Below, piece after piece: positions 53,086-62,430 of a stretch of DNA of 64,000 nucleotides (position 1 is the stretch's first letter; each line of letters begins with the position of its first letter). The notes below the pieces were generated by a model, which made no database searches, was not told the DNA's origin, and saw only the letters and a list, made by a program, of their open reading frames with translations. Source of the DNA: Parvicella sp041583015 (GTDB lineage: Bacteria; Bacteroidota; Bacteroidia; Flavobacteriales_D; Parvicellaceae); the NCBI GenBank assembly GCA_041583015.1, contig JBFHGR010000001.1, forward strand, positions 1-64,000, in the 5' to 3' direction. Both the position numbers and the translations under genes were made by a program.

Positions 53086-54477
53086 ATGAAAAAACTTTAC
53101 ACGATTTTAGGATCTGCTTTCTTATTAGGAAGCATGAACGCACAAGTCTATTTAGGAAAGGACTTTGAAGATCAGGACATCCATACTGGTGGTTTTACAG
53201 ACCAAGTTATAGTAGGAACATCAGACTGGTTTGCTGCTTCATATAGCGGAAATAACTTTGCCAAAATGAGTAACTACAACGGAACATCAAATGCTGTTTC
53301 AGAAACATGGTACATCACACCTGCTATAGATTTGACAAGTGCAACATCTCCTATTTTTAGTTTTGCAAGTGCTGCTAATTTTAATGGTGACGATATTGAA
53401 GTATATACATCAATTGATTTTGACGGTACAAGTGATCCTAATACACAAGGAACTTGGGTACAATTGTCTCCAGCTTTGTCTACAGGAAATAACTATGACT
53501 GGGTAAACTCAGGTGAAATAGCTGTTCCAAACACTTCAGCTACTACTTACTTTGCTTTTAAGTATACAGGAGGAGCAACTGATGGTAAAACTTGGGAAAT
53601 TGATAGTGTATTTGTTGCAGAAGCAGGAGAAACATTCGTTTCTACAATTGTTGTAGCACCACCATCTACTGTTTCAGTATACGACATTCAAAACTCTACA
53701 GGTGCATCTCCATATGAAGGACAAAATGTTTCTACTGGAGGAATTGTAACGCACGTAAGAGATGATGGAAATTATTACATTAAAAGTGGAAATGGGCCAT
53801 TTTCAGGAATATATGTTTTTGACGCTTCAAATACAGTAGCTCCTGGAGACTCTGTAACTTTCTCTGCAACAGTTGATGAATTTTATGACCTCACTGAATT
53901 AAAAAATATTTCAAACTTTGTAAATGTAAGTAGCGGAAACTTTTTCTTTTCAAACCCAATTACAACTGCTCAAATATTGACAGAAGAATATGAAGGAGTA
54001 TTGGTTAGTGTATGTGGTCAAGCTACATCTGAAGAAGGACAATACCAAGATTGGACAATCAATGATGGATCTGGTAACGGAAATGTAGATAACTACGCTG
54101 CAGATTACCACCCAGGAGGAACTAACATTACTCCTCCAGTAATTGGTAACTCTTATGAGGTAAAAGGAATTGTAGATTACAGCTACAGTGAATTTAAAAT
54201 TCTTCCGAGAAGTGCTGCGGATGTTGCTCAAACTGCTCAATGTGTAGTTTCTGTTAACGAAAATGAAGTTGTATACAATGTATATCCTAACCCTACAAAC
54301 AATACATTGAATATTGATGTAGAAGGAAACCACACTGCTACTATTGTTGATATCAATGGTAGAGTTTTGAATACAATGGTAGTAAATGGATTTACTTCTA
54401 TAAACGTTGCAAACCTTGCTAACGGTGTTTACTTTATCAACTTAGATGGAAACATGACTAAGTTTATCAAGAAATAA
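53086..54477 (+). CDS. Secreted choice-of-anchor J / OB-fold protein with T9SS type A domain
   Basis: A 463-residue protein: signal peptide (to MNAQ), a choice-of-anchor J-like domain (FKYTGGATDGKTWEIDSVFV near residue 160-180), an OB-fold region (VSVYDIQNSTGASPYEGQNVSTGG ... YIKSGNGPFSGIYVFD) like those next to extracellular nucleases, and a C-terminal sorting domain (VYNVYPNPTNNTLNIDV ... ANGVYFINLDGN). Note that the domain order is reversed relative to the gene upstream, where the OB-like part comes first. Ends the rightward operon; a hairpin terminator follows. Confidence 0.85.
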   Translation: MKKLYTILGSAFLLGSMNAQVYLGKDFEDQDIHTGGFTDQVIVGTSDWFAASYSGNNFAKMSNYNGTSNAVSETWYITPAIDLTSATSPIFSFASAANFNGDDIEVYTSIDFDGTSDPNTQGTWVQLSPALSTGNNYDWVNSGEIAVPNTSATTYFAFKYTGGATDGKTWEIDSVFVAEAGETFVSTIVVAPPSTVSVYDIQNSTGASPYEGQNVSTGGIVTHVRDDGNYYIKSGNGPFSGIYVFDASNTVAPGDSVTFSATVDEFYDLTELKNISNFVNVSSGNFFFSNPITTAQILTEEYEGVLVSVCGQATSEEGQYQDWTINDGSGNGNVDNYAADYHPGGTNITPPVIGNSYEVKGIVDYSYSEFKILPRSAADVAQTAQCVVSVNENEVVYNVYPNPTNNTLNIDVEGNHTATIVDINGRVLNTMVVNGFTSINVANLANGVYFINLDGNMTKFIKK

Positions 54478-54498
54478 TCGAAACTAAATATAATTTTG

Positions 54499-54531
54499 AA
54501 AGGTGATTTACTATGTAGGTCACCTTTTTTT
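54499..54531 (+). terminator. Rho-independent terminator after the TonB receptor operon
   Basis: Stem AAAGGTGA / TCACCTTT around a 13-base loop followed by T-run. The T-run leads directly into the -7 box of the DUF4919-like gene. Confidence 0.85.
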
Positions 54532-54538
54532 ATTTTTG
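54531..54538 (+). promoter_or_regulatory. -7 box of DUF4919-like gene
   Basis: TATTTTTG directly after the T-run of the upstream terminator, 22 bases before ATG 54561. Confidence 0.45.
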
Positions 54539-54560
54539 TATTATTGTAAAAATCAGGTCT

Positions 54561-55235
54561 ATGAAAATGCTAAAAATTTCAATAATACTGTTAGTTACAT
54601 CTTCTTTCGTTAATATCATAGCGCAAACTGCACTACACGTTGACATTGAAAAAATAAAACAACAAACAAGCGAAATTACATCTGAAAATTATTATCCTAC
54701 CTTACTTAATAGATTTATTAGTGCAGACACTACTTTGAGTAATAAGCAGTTACATTTTCTGTATTACGGAAAATATAATCAGTCATTTTACCACCCCTAC
54801 GACCCTGTAGAAGGTCAAACGGATATGTATTATAATATTGAGCAAAAACAGTTTAATGCGGCCTTAATTTACGGCAAGAGAGCATTTGACTTAGATCCAT
54901 TAGATCTAAAAACTCTTTTTGGCATATCTCTTTGTTATCATTACCTGAACAAAGAAGAAGAAATGAATAAATATTTGTGGTTATACTACTCGTTAATTTC
55001 TGTTATTTTAGAATCTGGAAGTGGCAATAGCATTGATAATGCCATGGTGGTAATGTCCGTTTCCGATGAGCAAGAAATTATTAATAGTTTACAGAAGAAA
55101 ATCAAAAAGCAAAAACTTCTAAAAGGAACTACCGACCTAGTTTACTTGGAAAAATCAAAGGAGAAAGAACTTAATTTCATAAAAAAACTCTACTTTAATA
55201 TTGAACTCCCATTAAAAAAAGTGATCAGCGAATAA
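54561..55235 (+). CDS. DUF4919-like secreted protein
   Basis: A 224-residue protein with a signal peptide (to IIAQ) and a helical TPR-like body (SENYYPTLLNRFISADTTLSNKQLHFLYYGKYNQ ... FNAALIYGKRAFDLDPLDLKTLFG). The YYPxLLxRFxxADTTLS opening and YYGKY fit DUF4919. Function unknown. Its -7 box TATTTTTG (54531-54538) directly follows the terminator stem of the preceding operon. Convergent with the TSP3 barrel gene. Confidence 0.85.
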   Translation: MKMLKISIILLVTSSFVNIIAQTALHVDIEKIKQQTSEITSENYYPTLLNRFISADTTLSNKQLHFLYYGKYNQSFYHPYDPVEGQTDMYYNIEQKQFNAALIYGKRAFDLDPLDLKTLFGISLCYHYLNKEEEMNKYLWLYYSLISVILESGSGNSIDNAMVVMSVSDEQEIINSLQKKIKKQKLLKGTTDLVYLEKSKEKELNFIKKLYFNIELPLKKVISE

Positions 55236-55293
55236 CTAAAACGAAGATGTTTTAGAAATAATAAAATGCTAAATAGCTTTTATAATATTAGCA
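55236..55293. terminator. Weak AT-rich hairpins between convergent genes
   Basis: Two inverted repeats: CTAAAAC / GTTTTAG (55236-55255) and TGCTAA / TTAGCA (about 55267-55293). AT-rich and lacking a strong T-run, so only possible termination signals for the convergent pair. Confidence 0.3.
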
Positions 55294-55297
55294 CTTC

Positions 55298-56611
55298 TTA
55301 TTGCTCAAAGAAGTAATCTATCAGTTCATGCAATTTTCTAACTGTAAAGTTATTTGACCCTTCGAAGAAACCATCTATTGCTGCAGAAATTTCTTTTGAA
55401 GAGATAATTCCATTCCCATCTAAATCTCCTTCCTGTAGGTCAAGAGGTATGTTAGAAGTATTGGTTGTCTTATTGGCTTTTGCTGCATTCTCAATTTGTG
55501 CAGAGATTTCATCCAATTTACTTTGAGAAGCATCTTCAGAGAAAGATTGTTTTCTTTCTTCTGTAATTTTATTTTTAGCAGCAATTCTTTCTGCCAATAA
55601 TTCATCCGTTAATTCTCTACCTTCTTCGTCAACAATGGCTCCTTTTTTAGTGTCAGGCTCTTTATCTAAATAGTCAGCAACACCGTCACCATCTTTATCC
55701 AACGGACATCCGGAACCATCCACCTCAACACCACTTGGGGTATTCTGACAGAAATCCTGCATATCTAATACTCCATCACCATCTTTATCAGAATTATCCA
55801 ATGCTGCAAAATCAACATCATCATATCTATGCTTTTTATCCTGATCTACTTTCTTGATTACATAATGTAATGAAAACCCTGCATAAACATATTTATCATT
55901 ATTATCATTTGCTTTAACATTATCAATCCAGTCACTAAAAGTAATATTATATGTAGCAAAAATACGCCCCTGAATTCTAGGAGTAAACTTCCATTTCAAA
56001 CCAAACGTTAATGGCACAGCAAATGTACTTCTTGTGTAATTTTCGACAGAATCAGTTAACTGAGTTTCGTAATCATAATCTCTATATAGTTGAGCAGCAG
56101 CCGATGTGGTATCTCCTTCAGTTTCATTCCAAATCGTTCCATTTTCCCAATACTTATAATCAACACCGTTCTTATCTTTTAGATCTCCATAAGCGTCAAA
56201 TTTCAAAAAATGGAAGCCTGCGGAGATGTATGGCGAAAACGGGGAATCTTTGTGAATTACTAAATCATTATCAAAGTGGAAAACAAAATTCGCACCTACC
56301 TGAAGTAATGGTGACTCAAAATTTCTATTTTGTTCAATGATTTTACTTCTTTCATTAGAAGCTAGTTTTCCATATGTTGCTTCAATTTGCATTCCCGCAA
56401 TTTCTCCAAATCTTCTTTCCAAATTAAAATAATAACCTGGACGGATATTTGAAAGTACAGACACATTTGATTCCTTAGTTAAATCTCCTAGAAAGGAAGA
56501 AAAACCAACTCCCACACCAACAGTAAGTACATCCGGCATTTCATCTTCTTGAAACTGTCCAAATGAAGTCATTGTAGAAAAGGCTGCAACTAGTAGTAGT
56601 ATTTTATTCAT
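55298..56611 (-). CDS. Outer-membrane barrel with thrombospondin type 3 repeats and an EF-hand, no OmpA domain
   Basis: A 437-residue protein: signal peptide, a beta-barrel (about 20-255: LTVGVGVGFSSFLGDLT ... IKKVDQ), then calcium-binding TSP3 repeats (DKDGDGVLDMQDFCQNTPSG ... CPLDKDGDGVADYLDKEPD), a charged coiled stretch, and a C-terminal EF-hand (DLDGNGIISSKEISAAID). Usual relatives end in an OmpA domain; here an EF-hand replaces it. Role unknown, probably structural with calcium. Convergent with the DUF4919 gene. Confidence 0.85.
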   Translation of the reverse strand: MNKILLLVAAFSTMTSFGQFQEDEMPDVLTVGVGVGFSSFLGDLTKESNVSVLSNIRPGYYFNLERRFGEIAGMQIEATYGKLASNERSKIIEQNRNFESPLLQVGANFVFHFDNDLVIHKDSPFSPYISAGFHFLKFDAYGDLKDKNGVDYKYWENGTIWNETEGDTTSAAAQLYRDYDYETQLTDSVENYTRSTFAVPLTFGLKWKFTPRIQGRIFATYNITFSDWIDNVKANDNNDKYVYAGFSLHYVIKKVDQDKKHRYDDVDFAALDNSDKDGDGVLDMQDFCQNTPSGVEVDGSGCPLDKDGDGVADYLDKEPDTKKGAIVDEEGRELTDELLAERIAAKNKITEERKQSFSEDASQSKLDEISAQIENAAKANKTTNTSNIPLDLQEGDLDGNGIISSKEISAAIDGFFEGSNNFTVRKLHELIDYFFEQ

Positions 56612-56712
56612 AGAGCGAAAATAAGGTTTAGTAGAGAGATTTCACCTCTCCACCAAGCAAATTTAGAAAAATACTTTCATATAAAAAAAAGTTTTTCAAT
56701 GAAAGTGAGTTC

Positions 56713-57423
56713 CTAAAAATTAGGTGTAAGCATATATTGCTTATAAAACTTGTTAATTTCTTCAACAGCCTCATCTGAAGTATCTACAATTTTGATCAAA
56801 TCCAAATCCCCAGGGCTGATGTTGTTCTCTTTTTCCAAAAGCGTACTTTTAATCCATTCAATAAGACCTGACCAAAAATCTTTACCAACCAAAATTATGG
56901 GAAACTTTCCGGTTTTCTTAGTTTGAATTAGTGTCATTGCCTCAAACAATTCATCTAAAGTTCCAAATCCTCCTGGTAATACAATAAACCCTTGAGCATA
57001 TTTCACAAACATTACTTTTCTAACAAAGAAGTAATCAAAATTTAGCATTTTATCGTTGTCGATATATGGATTATAGTGTTGTTCAAAAGGTAACTCGATA
57101 TTTAGTCCTACACTTACTCCACTGCCTTTATGAGCTCCTTTGTTTCCTGCGTCCATAATACCTGGACCTCCACCTGTAATGACACCGTATCCGTTTTGAG
57201 TCAATTTATAGGCTATATCTTCTGCCAATAAATAATATTTAGTATCCGGCTTTGTTCTTGCTGAACCAAAAATAGATACACAAGGTCCTATCTTAGATAA
57301 TCTTTCATACCCCTCCACAAATTCAGACATTATCTTGAACACAGCCCAACTATCATTGGTTCTAATTTCATTCCAATCCTTGTGCTCAAACGCCTCTTTT
57401 ATCCTGTCTCTTGTTTCTTCCAT
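56713..57423 (-). CDS. LOG-family Rossmann-fold protein (TIGR00730)
   Basis: A 236-residue protein with the LOG motifs GGGPGIMDAGNKGA and PGGFGTLDELFEAMTLIQTKK, plus SIFGSARTKPDTKYY. Family members cleave nucleoside 5'-monophosphates to base and ribose 5-phosphate (cytokinin-type phosphoribohydrolase) or related pyrimidine/purine nucleotides. Which nucleotide is used here cannot be told. Located 90 bases downstream of uvrA on the same strand. Confidence 0.93.
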   Translation of the reverse strand: MEETRDRIKEAFEHKDWNEIRTNDSWAVFKIMSEFVEGYERLSKIGPCVSIFGSARTKPDTKYYLLAEDIAYKLTQNGYGVITGGGPGIMDAGNKGAHKGSGVSVGLNIELPFEQHYNPYIDNDKMLNFDYFFVRKVMFVKYAQGFIVLPGGFGTLDELFEAMTLIQTKKTGKFPIILVGKDFWSGLIEWIKSTLLEKENNISPGDLDLIKIVDTSDEAVEEINKFYKQYMLTPNF

Positions 57424-57513
57424 TTCTATATATTTAATAATTTATTTTTCCAATAATATGCACTAAGATAAAAATACTATCCATGCAAATATTTTAATAT
57501 TTCTAATTTGTGA

Positions 57514-60339
57514 TTAACGTGCTAATTCGTCTTTTAAGTACTTAGCGGTATAACTTTTCTTGTTTTTAACACAATCTTCTGGGGTACCTGCAAAAAGCAA
57601 TTCTCCACCACCACGGCCACCTTCTGGACCAATATCTATGATATGATCGGCCACTTTGATGATATCTAAATTATGCTCAATAACCAAAACTGTGTTCCCA
57701 TTATCTACAAGTCTATTCAATACTTCTAGTAACATTTTTATATCTTCAAAATGCAATCCAGTAGTCGGTTCATCTAAAATGTAAAATGTCTGACCAGTTT
57801 CTGTCTTGGATAATTCAGTTGCCAATTTAGTTCTTTGAGCCTCTCCACCAGAGAGTGTTGTACTTGGTTGGCCTAGTTTTATATATCCTAATCCAACTTG
57901 TTCTAAGGTAATTAGTTTTTGATAAATTTTAGGAATTGGCTGAAAAAACTCACAAGCTTCTGATATAGACATCTCCAACACATCATTGATGGACTTCCCT
58001 TTATATCGAACTTCTAAAGTTTCTCTATTGTATCGTTTTCCATGACAAGTATCACAAGGAACGTAAACGTCTGGAAGGAAGTTCATCTCAATCAATTTAA
58101 GACCTCCTCCTTTGCAATCTTCACACCTACCACCTTTCACGTTGAATGAAAATCTACCCGGCTTATATCCTCTTATTTTAGATTCTGGGATTTTAGTAAA
58201 CAACTCTCTAATTTCAGAAAACACTCCTGTATATGTTGCAGGATTTGAACGAGGCGTTCTTCCTATTGGCGATTGGTCAATCTCAATGACTTTGTCAATA
58301 TGTTCAAGTCCAATTATTTTCTTGTAAGCCAACGGTTTTTTCAGACTTCTAAAAAAGTGTTGACTCAAAATTGGATACAAAGTTTGATTTATCAATGTTG
58401 ATTTACCACTACCTGATACACCTGTCACACAAATAAATTTACCTAACGGGAATTTTACATTGATGTTTTTGAGATTATTACCAGAAACACCTTTCAAAAT
58501 TAGTTCATTACCATTTCCCTCTCGCCTTGTTTCTCTGATTTCAATTTTCTCTTCTCCAGTGATATATTTTGCAGTAGCTGATTTTTCATTGATAAGTTTT
58601 TGAGGATGCCCTTGAGAAACAATATTTCCTCCATTGATACCTGCACCTGGCCCAATATCAATTATATAATCAGCATTTAACATTATATCTCTATCATGCT
58701 CTACAACAATTACTGAATTACCAATATCTCTTAGATTTTTTAAAGATTTAATTAACCTATCATTATCTCTCTGATGCAAACCAATGGATGGCTCATCAAG
58801 GATATATAATACGCCTGTTAATTCTGAACCAATTTGCGTAGCCAATCTAATTCTTTGTGCTTCACCACCCGAAAGTGTTTTAGCCCCTAAATTTAGATTT
58901 AAATAACTCAATCCAACCTCCAACAAAAACCTTACACGATCTTTGATCTCTACAATAACATCCTTGGCTATTAGATTTTGAGATTTAGAAAATCCTTTCT
59001 CTAAAGTATCTACCCAAGCGTCTAAATCTGCCAAATCCATAGAAGCAACTTCACCTATTGATTTATTATCAATTTTAAATAAAGATGAATTCTTCTTTAA
59101 TCTACTTCCATTACATTCTGGACAAGTAACCATATTGGTAAAACCTTCTGCCCATCTTTGAATACTCTTGGATGAATCATCGCTCTTTTGTCTTAAAACA
59201 AAATTAATTACCCCCTCAAACGAAGATACAACATCGTATATCCCTGTATTCCCTAGTACTTTTATCAAATCATCCGTTCCATAAAGAATCTTATTTAACA
59301 AATCTTGTGGAATGTCTTTTACTTTGGAGTCTAACGAACATTCACCACTTTTTAGTAAAACTTCTACTTGTTTAAAAATCCAATTGGAAGAATAATTACC
59401 CAAAGGAGCAATCCCTCCTTTTTTTATTGTTACATTTTCATCCGGAATAATTTTGTCCATATCCACCTCACTTACTACTCCTAATCCATTACAGTTAGGA
59501 CACGCCCCATGTGGTGAATTGAACGAAAAATGATTGGGTTCTGGTTCGGGAAGTGAAAAGCCAGAAGAAGGACACATCAACGCTCTTGAATAATGTTTAA
59601 CCTCATCACTATCATAATCCAGAATAAGCAATTCTCCCTTACCTCTTTTGAGAGCTAATTCTATTGACTTTGCTAATCTTGCTTTGGAAGATTCATCCGC
59701 CTGTAATTTATCAATTACAATTTCTATATCATGCGTTTTGTATCTATCTACCTTCATGAGAGGTTTTATATCTCTCAATTCACCATCCACTCTAACTTTA
59801 AGAAACCCTTGCTTACGAGATTTCTCAAACAATTCCTTATAGTGACCTTTTCTACTTCTCACCAAAGGTGCAAGTATAATAATTCGTTTGTCTTTGTATG
59901 TGTCCTGAATCAGTTCTAGAATTTCCTTTTCCGAATATTTAATCATCGGTTCACCGGATTGAGGGGAATAGGCAGTACCAACTCTTGCGAACAACAACCT
60001 AAGGAAGTCATATATTTCAGTAATAGTACCAACTGTACTTCTAGGATTTTTACTGACAGTTTTTTGCTCAATAGAAATAACAGGACTTAAACCAGTAATC
60101 CTCTCCACCTCTGGTCGTGCCATACCACCGAGAAACTGACGTGCATAAGCCGAGAATGTTTCAATATATCTTCGTTGACCTTCTGCATAAATTGTATCAA
60201 ATGCTAACGATGATTTCCCACTACCACTCAATCCCGTAATTACTACCAATCGATTTCTAGGAATTTTTACATCAATATTTTTTAAGTTATGTGCTTGAGC
60301 ACCATAAACTTCAATAAATTCTTCTTCTAATTCATTCAT
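57514..60339 (-). CDS. uvrA: UvrABC system protein A (excinuclease subunit A)
   Basis: A 941-residue protein with two ABC ATPase halves: Walker A GLSGSGKSSLA near the N-terminus and GVSGSGKSTLI in the second half, signature motifs LSGGEAQRIRLA and LSGGEAQRTKLA, and zinc Cys pairs (CPSSG..., CPNCNGLG, CPECNGSR, CEDCKGGG, CDTCHGKR). Role: with UvrB finds bulky DNA damage in nucleotide excision repair. Start at ATG 60339, with a GGAAG ribosome site just before it, rather than the in-frame TTG 60348. It overlaps the transglycosylase gene by 8 bases. Confidence 0.98.
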   Translation of the reverse strand: MNELEEEFIEVYGAQAHNLKNIDVKIPRNRLVVITGLSGSGKSSLAFDTIYAEGQRRYIETFSAYARQFLGGMARPEVERITGLSPVISIEQKTVSKNPRSTVGTITEIYDFLRLLFARVGTAYSPQSGEPMIKYSEKEILELIQDTYKDKRIIILAPLVRSRKGHYKELFEKSRKQGFLKVRVDGELRDIKPLMKVDRYKTHDIEIVIDKLQADESSKARLAKSIELALKRGKGELLILDYDSDEVKHYSRALMCPSSGFSLPEPEPNHFSFNSPHGACPNCNGLGVVSEVDMDKIIPDENVTIKKGGIAPLGNYSSNWIFKQVEVLLKSGECSLDSKVKDIPQDLLNKILYGTDDLIKVLGNTGIYDVVSSFEGVINFVLRQKSDDSSKSIQRWAEGFTNMVTCPECNGSRLKKNSSLFKIDNKSIGEVASMDLADLDAWVDTLEKGFSKSQNLIAKDVIVEIKDRVRFLLEVGLSYLNLNLGAKTLSGGEAQRIRLATQIGSELTGVLYILDEPSIGLHQRDNDRLIKSLKNLRDIGNSVIVVEHDRDIMLNADYIIDIGPGAGINGGNIVSQGHPQKLINEKSATAKYITGEEKIEIRETRREGNGNELILKGVSGNNLKNINVKFPLGKFICVTGVSGSGKSTLINQTLYPILSQHFFRSLKKPLAYKKIIGLEHIDKVIEIDQSPIGRTPRSNPATYTGVFSEIRELFTKIPESKIRGYKPGRFSFNVKGGRCEDCKGGGLKLIEMNFLPDVYVPCDTCHGKRYNRETLEVRYKGKSINDVLEMSISEACEFFQPIPKIYQKLITLEQVGLGYIKLGQPSTTLSGGEAQRTKLATELSKTETGQTFYILDEPTTGLHFEDIKMLLEVLNRLVDNGNTVLVIEHNLDIIKVADHIIDIGPEGGRGGGELLFAGTPEDCVKNKKSYTAKYLKDELAR

Positions 60340-61354
60340 CACTTCCAAATTTATTGATTGTAGTTCCTATGTTATCCAATCCTGTACCAGGCTTTGGTAA
60401 TAAAATTGTATATTCCTTACCAGCAGAATTACTTAAGCCATCCGCTGTTAGCCAAGGGTTAAGTTCCTTAAGCGTTTTAAAGTTTGTACCTTGACTAATT
60501 GCAAAATCCACCCAACTAGAAACAGAAGAATCTACCGATATATTTATTGTTTCATATGGAGGATACATATCTTCAGGTCTAACATTAAAACCATAATTTG
60601 CAGGATTCTGAAGGATATACTTAACCGCCAAAATTCTATAGACATATCTTGCAGTCTCTGTATTCAAAAGTAAATCATAATAATTATCAGCTTTTTGATT
60701 TTTCAACCTTGTCATTAATCCATTCTTCCCCATGTTATAGGAAGCTGCCGCTAAAGTCCAATTATTAAATTTATCATATGCCTCTTTAAGGTATGCGCAA
60801 GCTGCTCTAGTTGACTTTTCAATATGCTTTCGTTCGTCTACTTCTTTGGACAATTCAAGGTCATATCCCTTTGCTGTGGCAGGCATAAATTGCCAATATC
60901 CTTTTGCGCCACTTGGTGAAGTTACATTTAGTAACCCAGATTCAATCACTGCTAAGTATTTAAAATCATCAGGTACTCCTTCTTCTTTTAAAATCTTTTC
61001 AATAATTGGAAACCATCTATTCGCTCTTTTTATGAAATAAAAAGTATTGGAATGCCAATAAGTATTACTTAGCAACTCTTTATCCAATGCCTCTTTAACA
61101 ATAATATTATCCAACGGAACTTTCTCTCCTGAGAAATTAGCATCCTCAGGCATTGGAAGACTATAAATTTTATAATTTTCATTTATAAGAGATTGATACT
61201 CTCCAATATTCATAATACTATCGGAATGATAACCCTCACCCACTCCTTTTTTATCATCTTTTGAATTCTGACCAGCGCTAATACATGCCACTAGAAATAC
61301 TCCAATCACAATACCTATGGAAATACTTAGGAAACTTAATTTTGACGTTTTCAA
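60332..61354 (-). CDS. Membrane-bound lytic murein transglycosylase (SLT domain lipoprotein)
   Basis: A 340-residue lipoprotein (LVAC lipobox, Cys24) with an SLT goose-lysozyme-like domain: catalytic Glu in AVIESGLLNVTSPSGAKGYWQFMPATAKGYDL, then ACAYLKEAYDKF, AAASYNMG and a C-terminal LysM-like stretch (LKELNPWLTADGL ... KEYTILLPKPG). It cleaves peptidoglycan glycan strands. I start at TTG 61354, which overlaps the upstream stop as TTGA; the longer reading from 61450 would overlap the WecA-like gene by 100 bases without any known domain. Confidence 0.93.
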   Translation of the reverse strand: MKTSKLSFLSISIGIVIGVFLVACISAGQNSKDDKKGVGEGYHSDSIMNIGEYQSLINENYKIYSLPMPEDANFSGEKVPLDNIIVKEALDKELLSNTYWHSNTFYFIKRANRWFPIIEKILKEEGVPDDFKYLAVIESGLLNVTSPSGAKGYWQFMPATAKGYDLELSKEVDERKHIEKSTRAACAYLKEAYDKFNNWTLAAASYNMGKNGLMTRLKNQKADNYYDLLLNTETARYVYRILAVKYILQNPANYGFNVRPEDMYPPYETINISVDSSVSSWVDFAISQGTNFKTLKELNPWLTADGLSNSAGKEYTILLPKPGTGLDNIGTTINKFGSDE

Positions 61355-62430
61355 ATTCTTTTGTCTTTGTTTTTTTGCGTAATTGAAAACAAAATAACAA
61401 AAACTATTAGAAAGTACGTAATAAAGATTAAAGAATGATACCAATGCCAAACATCAATAAACCTATAAATCCCAACAGAAATAAACATAGAAACAACACT
61501 CAACCCCAAAAATGTGAAACCTACTTGACTATCAGTAAGTCCCATATAAGATAAATGATGAGTGGTATGATCTTTACCTCCTACAAATGGAGATTGCTTT
61601 CTAGATAATCTATTTATCACCACCGATGTTGTATCTACGATTGGTATAATAAAAGCAATAAGAACTTGAACAATTTGTTGAGAAACTTCTTTTGATCCAG
61701 AATACAATGTTCCATTCCAAAGATATTTAATACCTATATAAGCTAAGAACATTCCTAAAAACTGGCTTCCCGTATCCCCCATAAACATTTTTGAAGGATG
61801 CCAATTGAAAAATAAAAACCCAATAAGCGCACCACAAATACCCAACATGGTCATGTATTCAAAAGTTTCAAACCCATTTTGAAAAGAAGAAGAAATTAAA
61901 CAAATAATGATAATGGACAATGAAACTGAAGTGGTAATTCCGTCCATATTATCCAGCATATTGATAGAATTCATTATTCCAATTACCCATAAAATTGTTA
62001 ATACATAATTAACCCAATTATTCTCAAATAAATGAATCACCGTGCCTGATAAAATCAAGACAACACCACATAAGATCTGCACAGCAAATTTCAATAAAGG
62101 CTTTGTATCATAAGCATCATCTGCTAACCCCATTAAGAACGCCAGTGCTGTACTTGTCATAAGACCAATTGCTGTGGTATCTTGAAAAACCATAATTGGG
62201 TCAAAAAACATTGAATAACAAGCGGTGGTTAGCAAAAAAGCAATGTAAAAAGAAATACCTCCAAGAGCCGGTTTGGACACGTTACTCCATCTTATAACAG
62301 GACCTTCTTTATCTCTTATTCCAAGAGTAGTTGCAAATTTCAGAAAAATAGCATTGATGAAAAGACTAAAACAAACGATAGATACAAAAAAACTTGCATA
62401 TACAATAAATATGTATTGAGTAGAATCCAT
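61351..62430 (-). CDS. WecA/MraY-family glycosyl-1-phosphate transferase
   Basis: A 359-residue multi-helix enzyme with the WecA-type motifs RDKEGPVIRWSNVSKPALGG near the N-terminus, LADDAYDTKP, NMLDNMDGITT and MFMGDTGSQFLG, and a late HHLSYMG. Reaction: transfers a sugar-1-phosphate (such as GlcNAc or QuiNAc type) to undecaprenyl phosphate, starting O-antigen or exopolysaccharide units. Its stop overlaps the downstream lytic transglycosylase start, and its first base is the last of rfbC. Confidence 0.94.
   Translation of the reverse strand: MDSTQYIFIVYASFFVSIVCFSLFINAIFLKFATTLGIRDKEGPVIRWSNVSKPALGGISFYIAFLLTTACYSMFFDPIMVFQDTTAIGLMTSTALAFLMGLADDAYDTKPLLKFAVQILCGVVLILSGTVIHLFENNWVNYVLTILWVIGIMNSINMLDNMDGITTSVSLSIIIICLISSSFQNGFETFEYMTMLGICGALIGFLFFNWHPSKMFMGDTGSQFLGMFLAYIGIKYLWNGTLYSGSKEVSQQIVQVLIAFIIPIVDTTSVVINRLSRKQSPFVGGKDHTTHHLSYMGLTDSQVGFTFLGLSVVSMFISVGIYRFIDVWHWYHSLIFITYFLIVFVILFSITQKNKDKRI

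Noticed and set aside
53950..54333. 127-residue minus-strand frame inside the OB-fold T9SS protein gene
   Set aside because: Rich in Ser, Ile, Tyr and Val from antisense codons, without promoter or family features.
56011..56340. 109-residue plus-strand frame opposite the TSP3 barrel gene
   Set aside because: Antisense shadow of a well supported barrel domain.
56673..56706. Inverted repeat ACTTTCAT / ATGAAAGT near the end of the LOG-family gene
   Set aside because: Loop of 18 bases that is mostly A and no T-run after the stem, so it is not a credible terminator.
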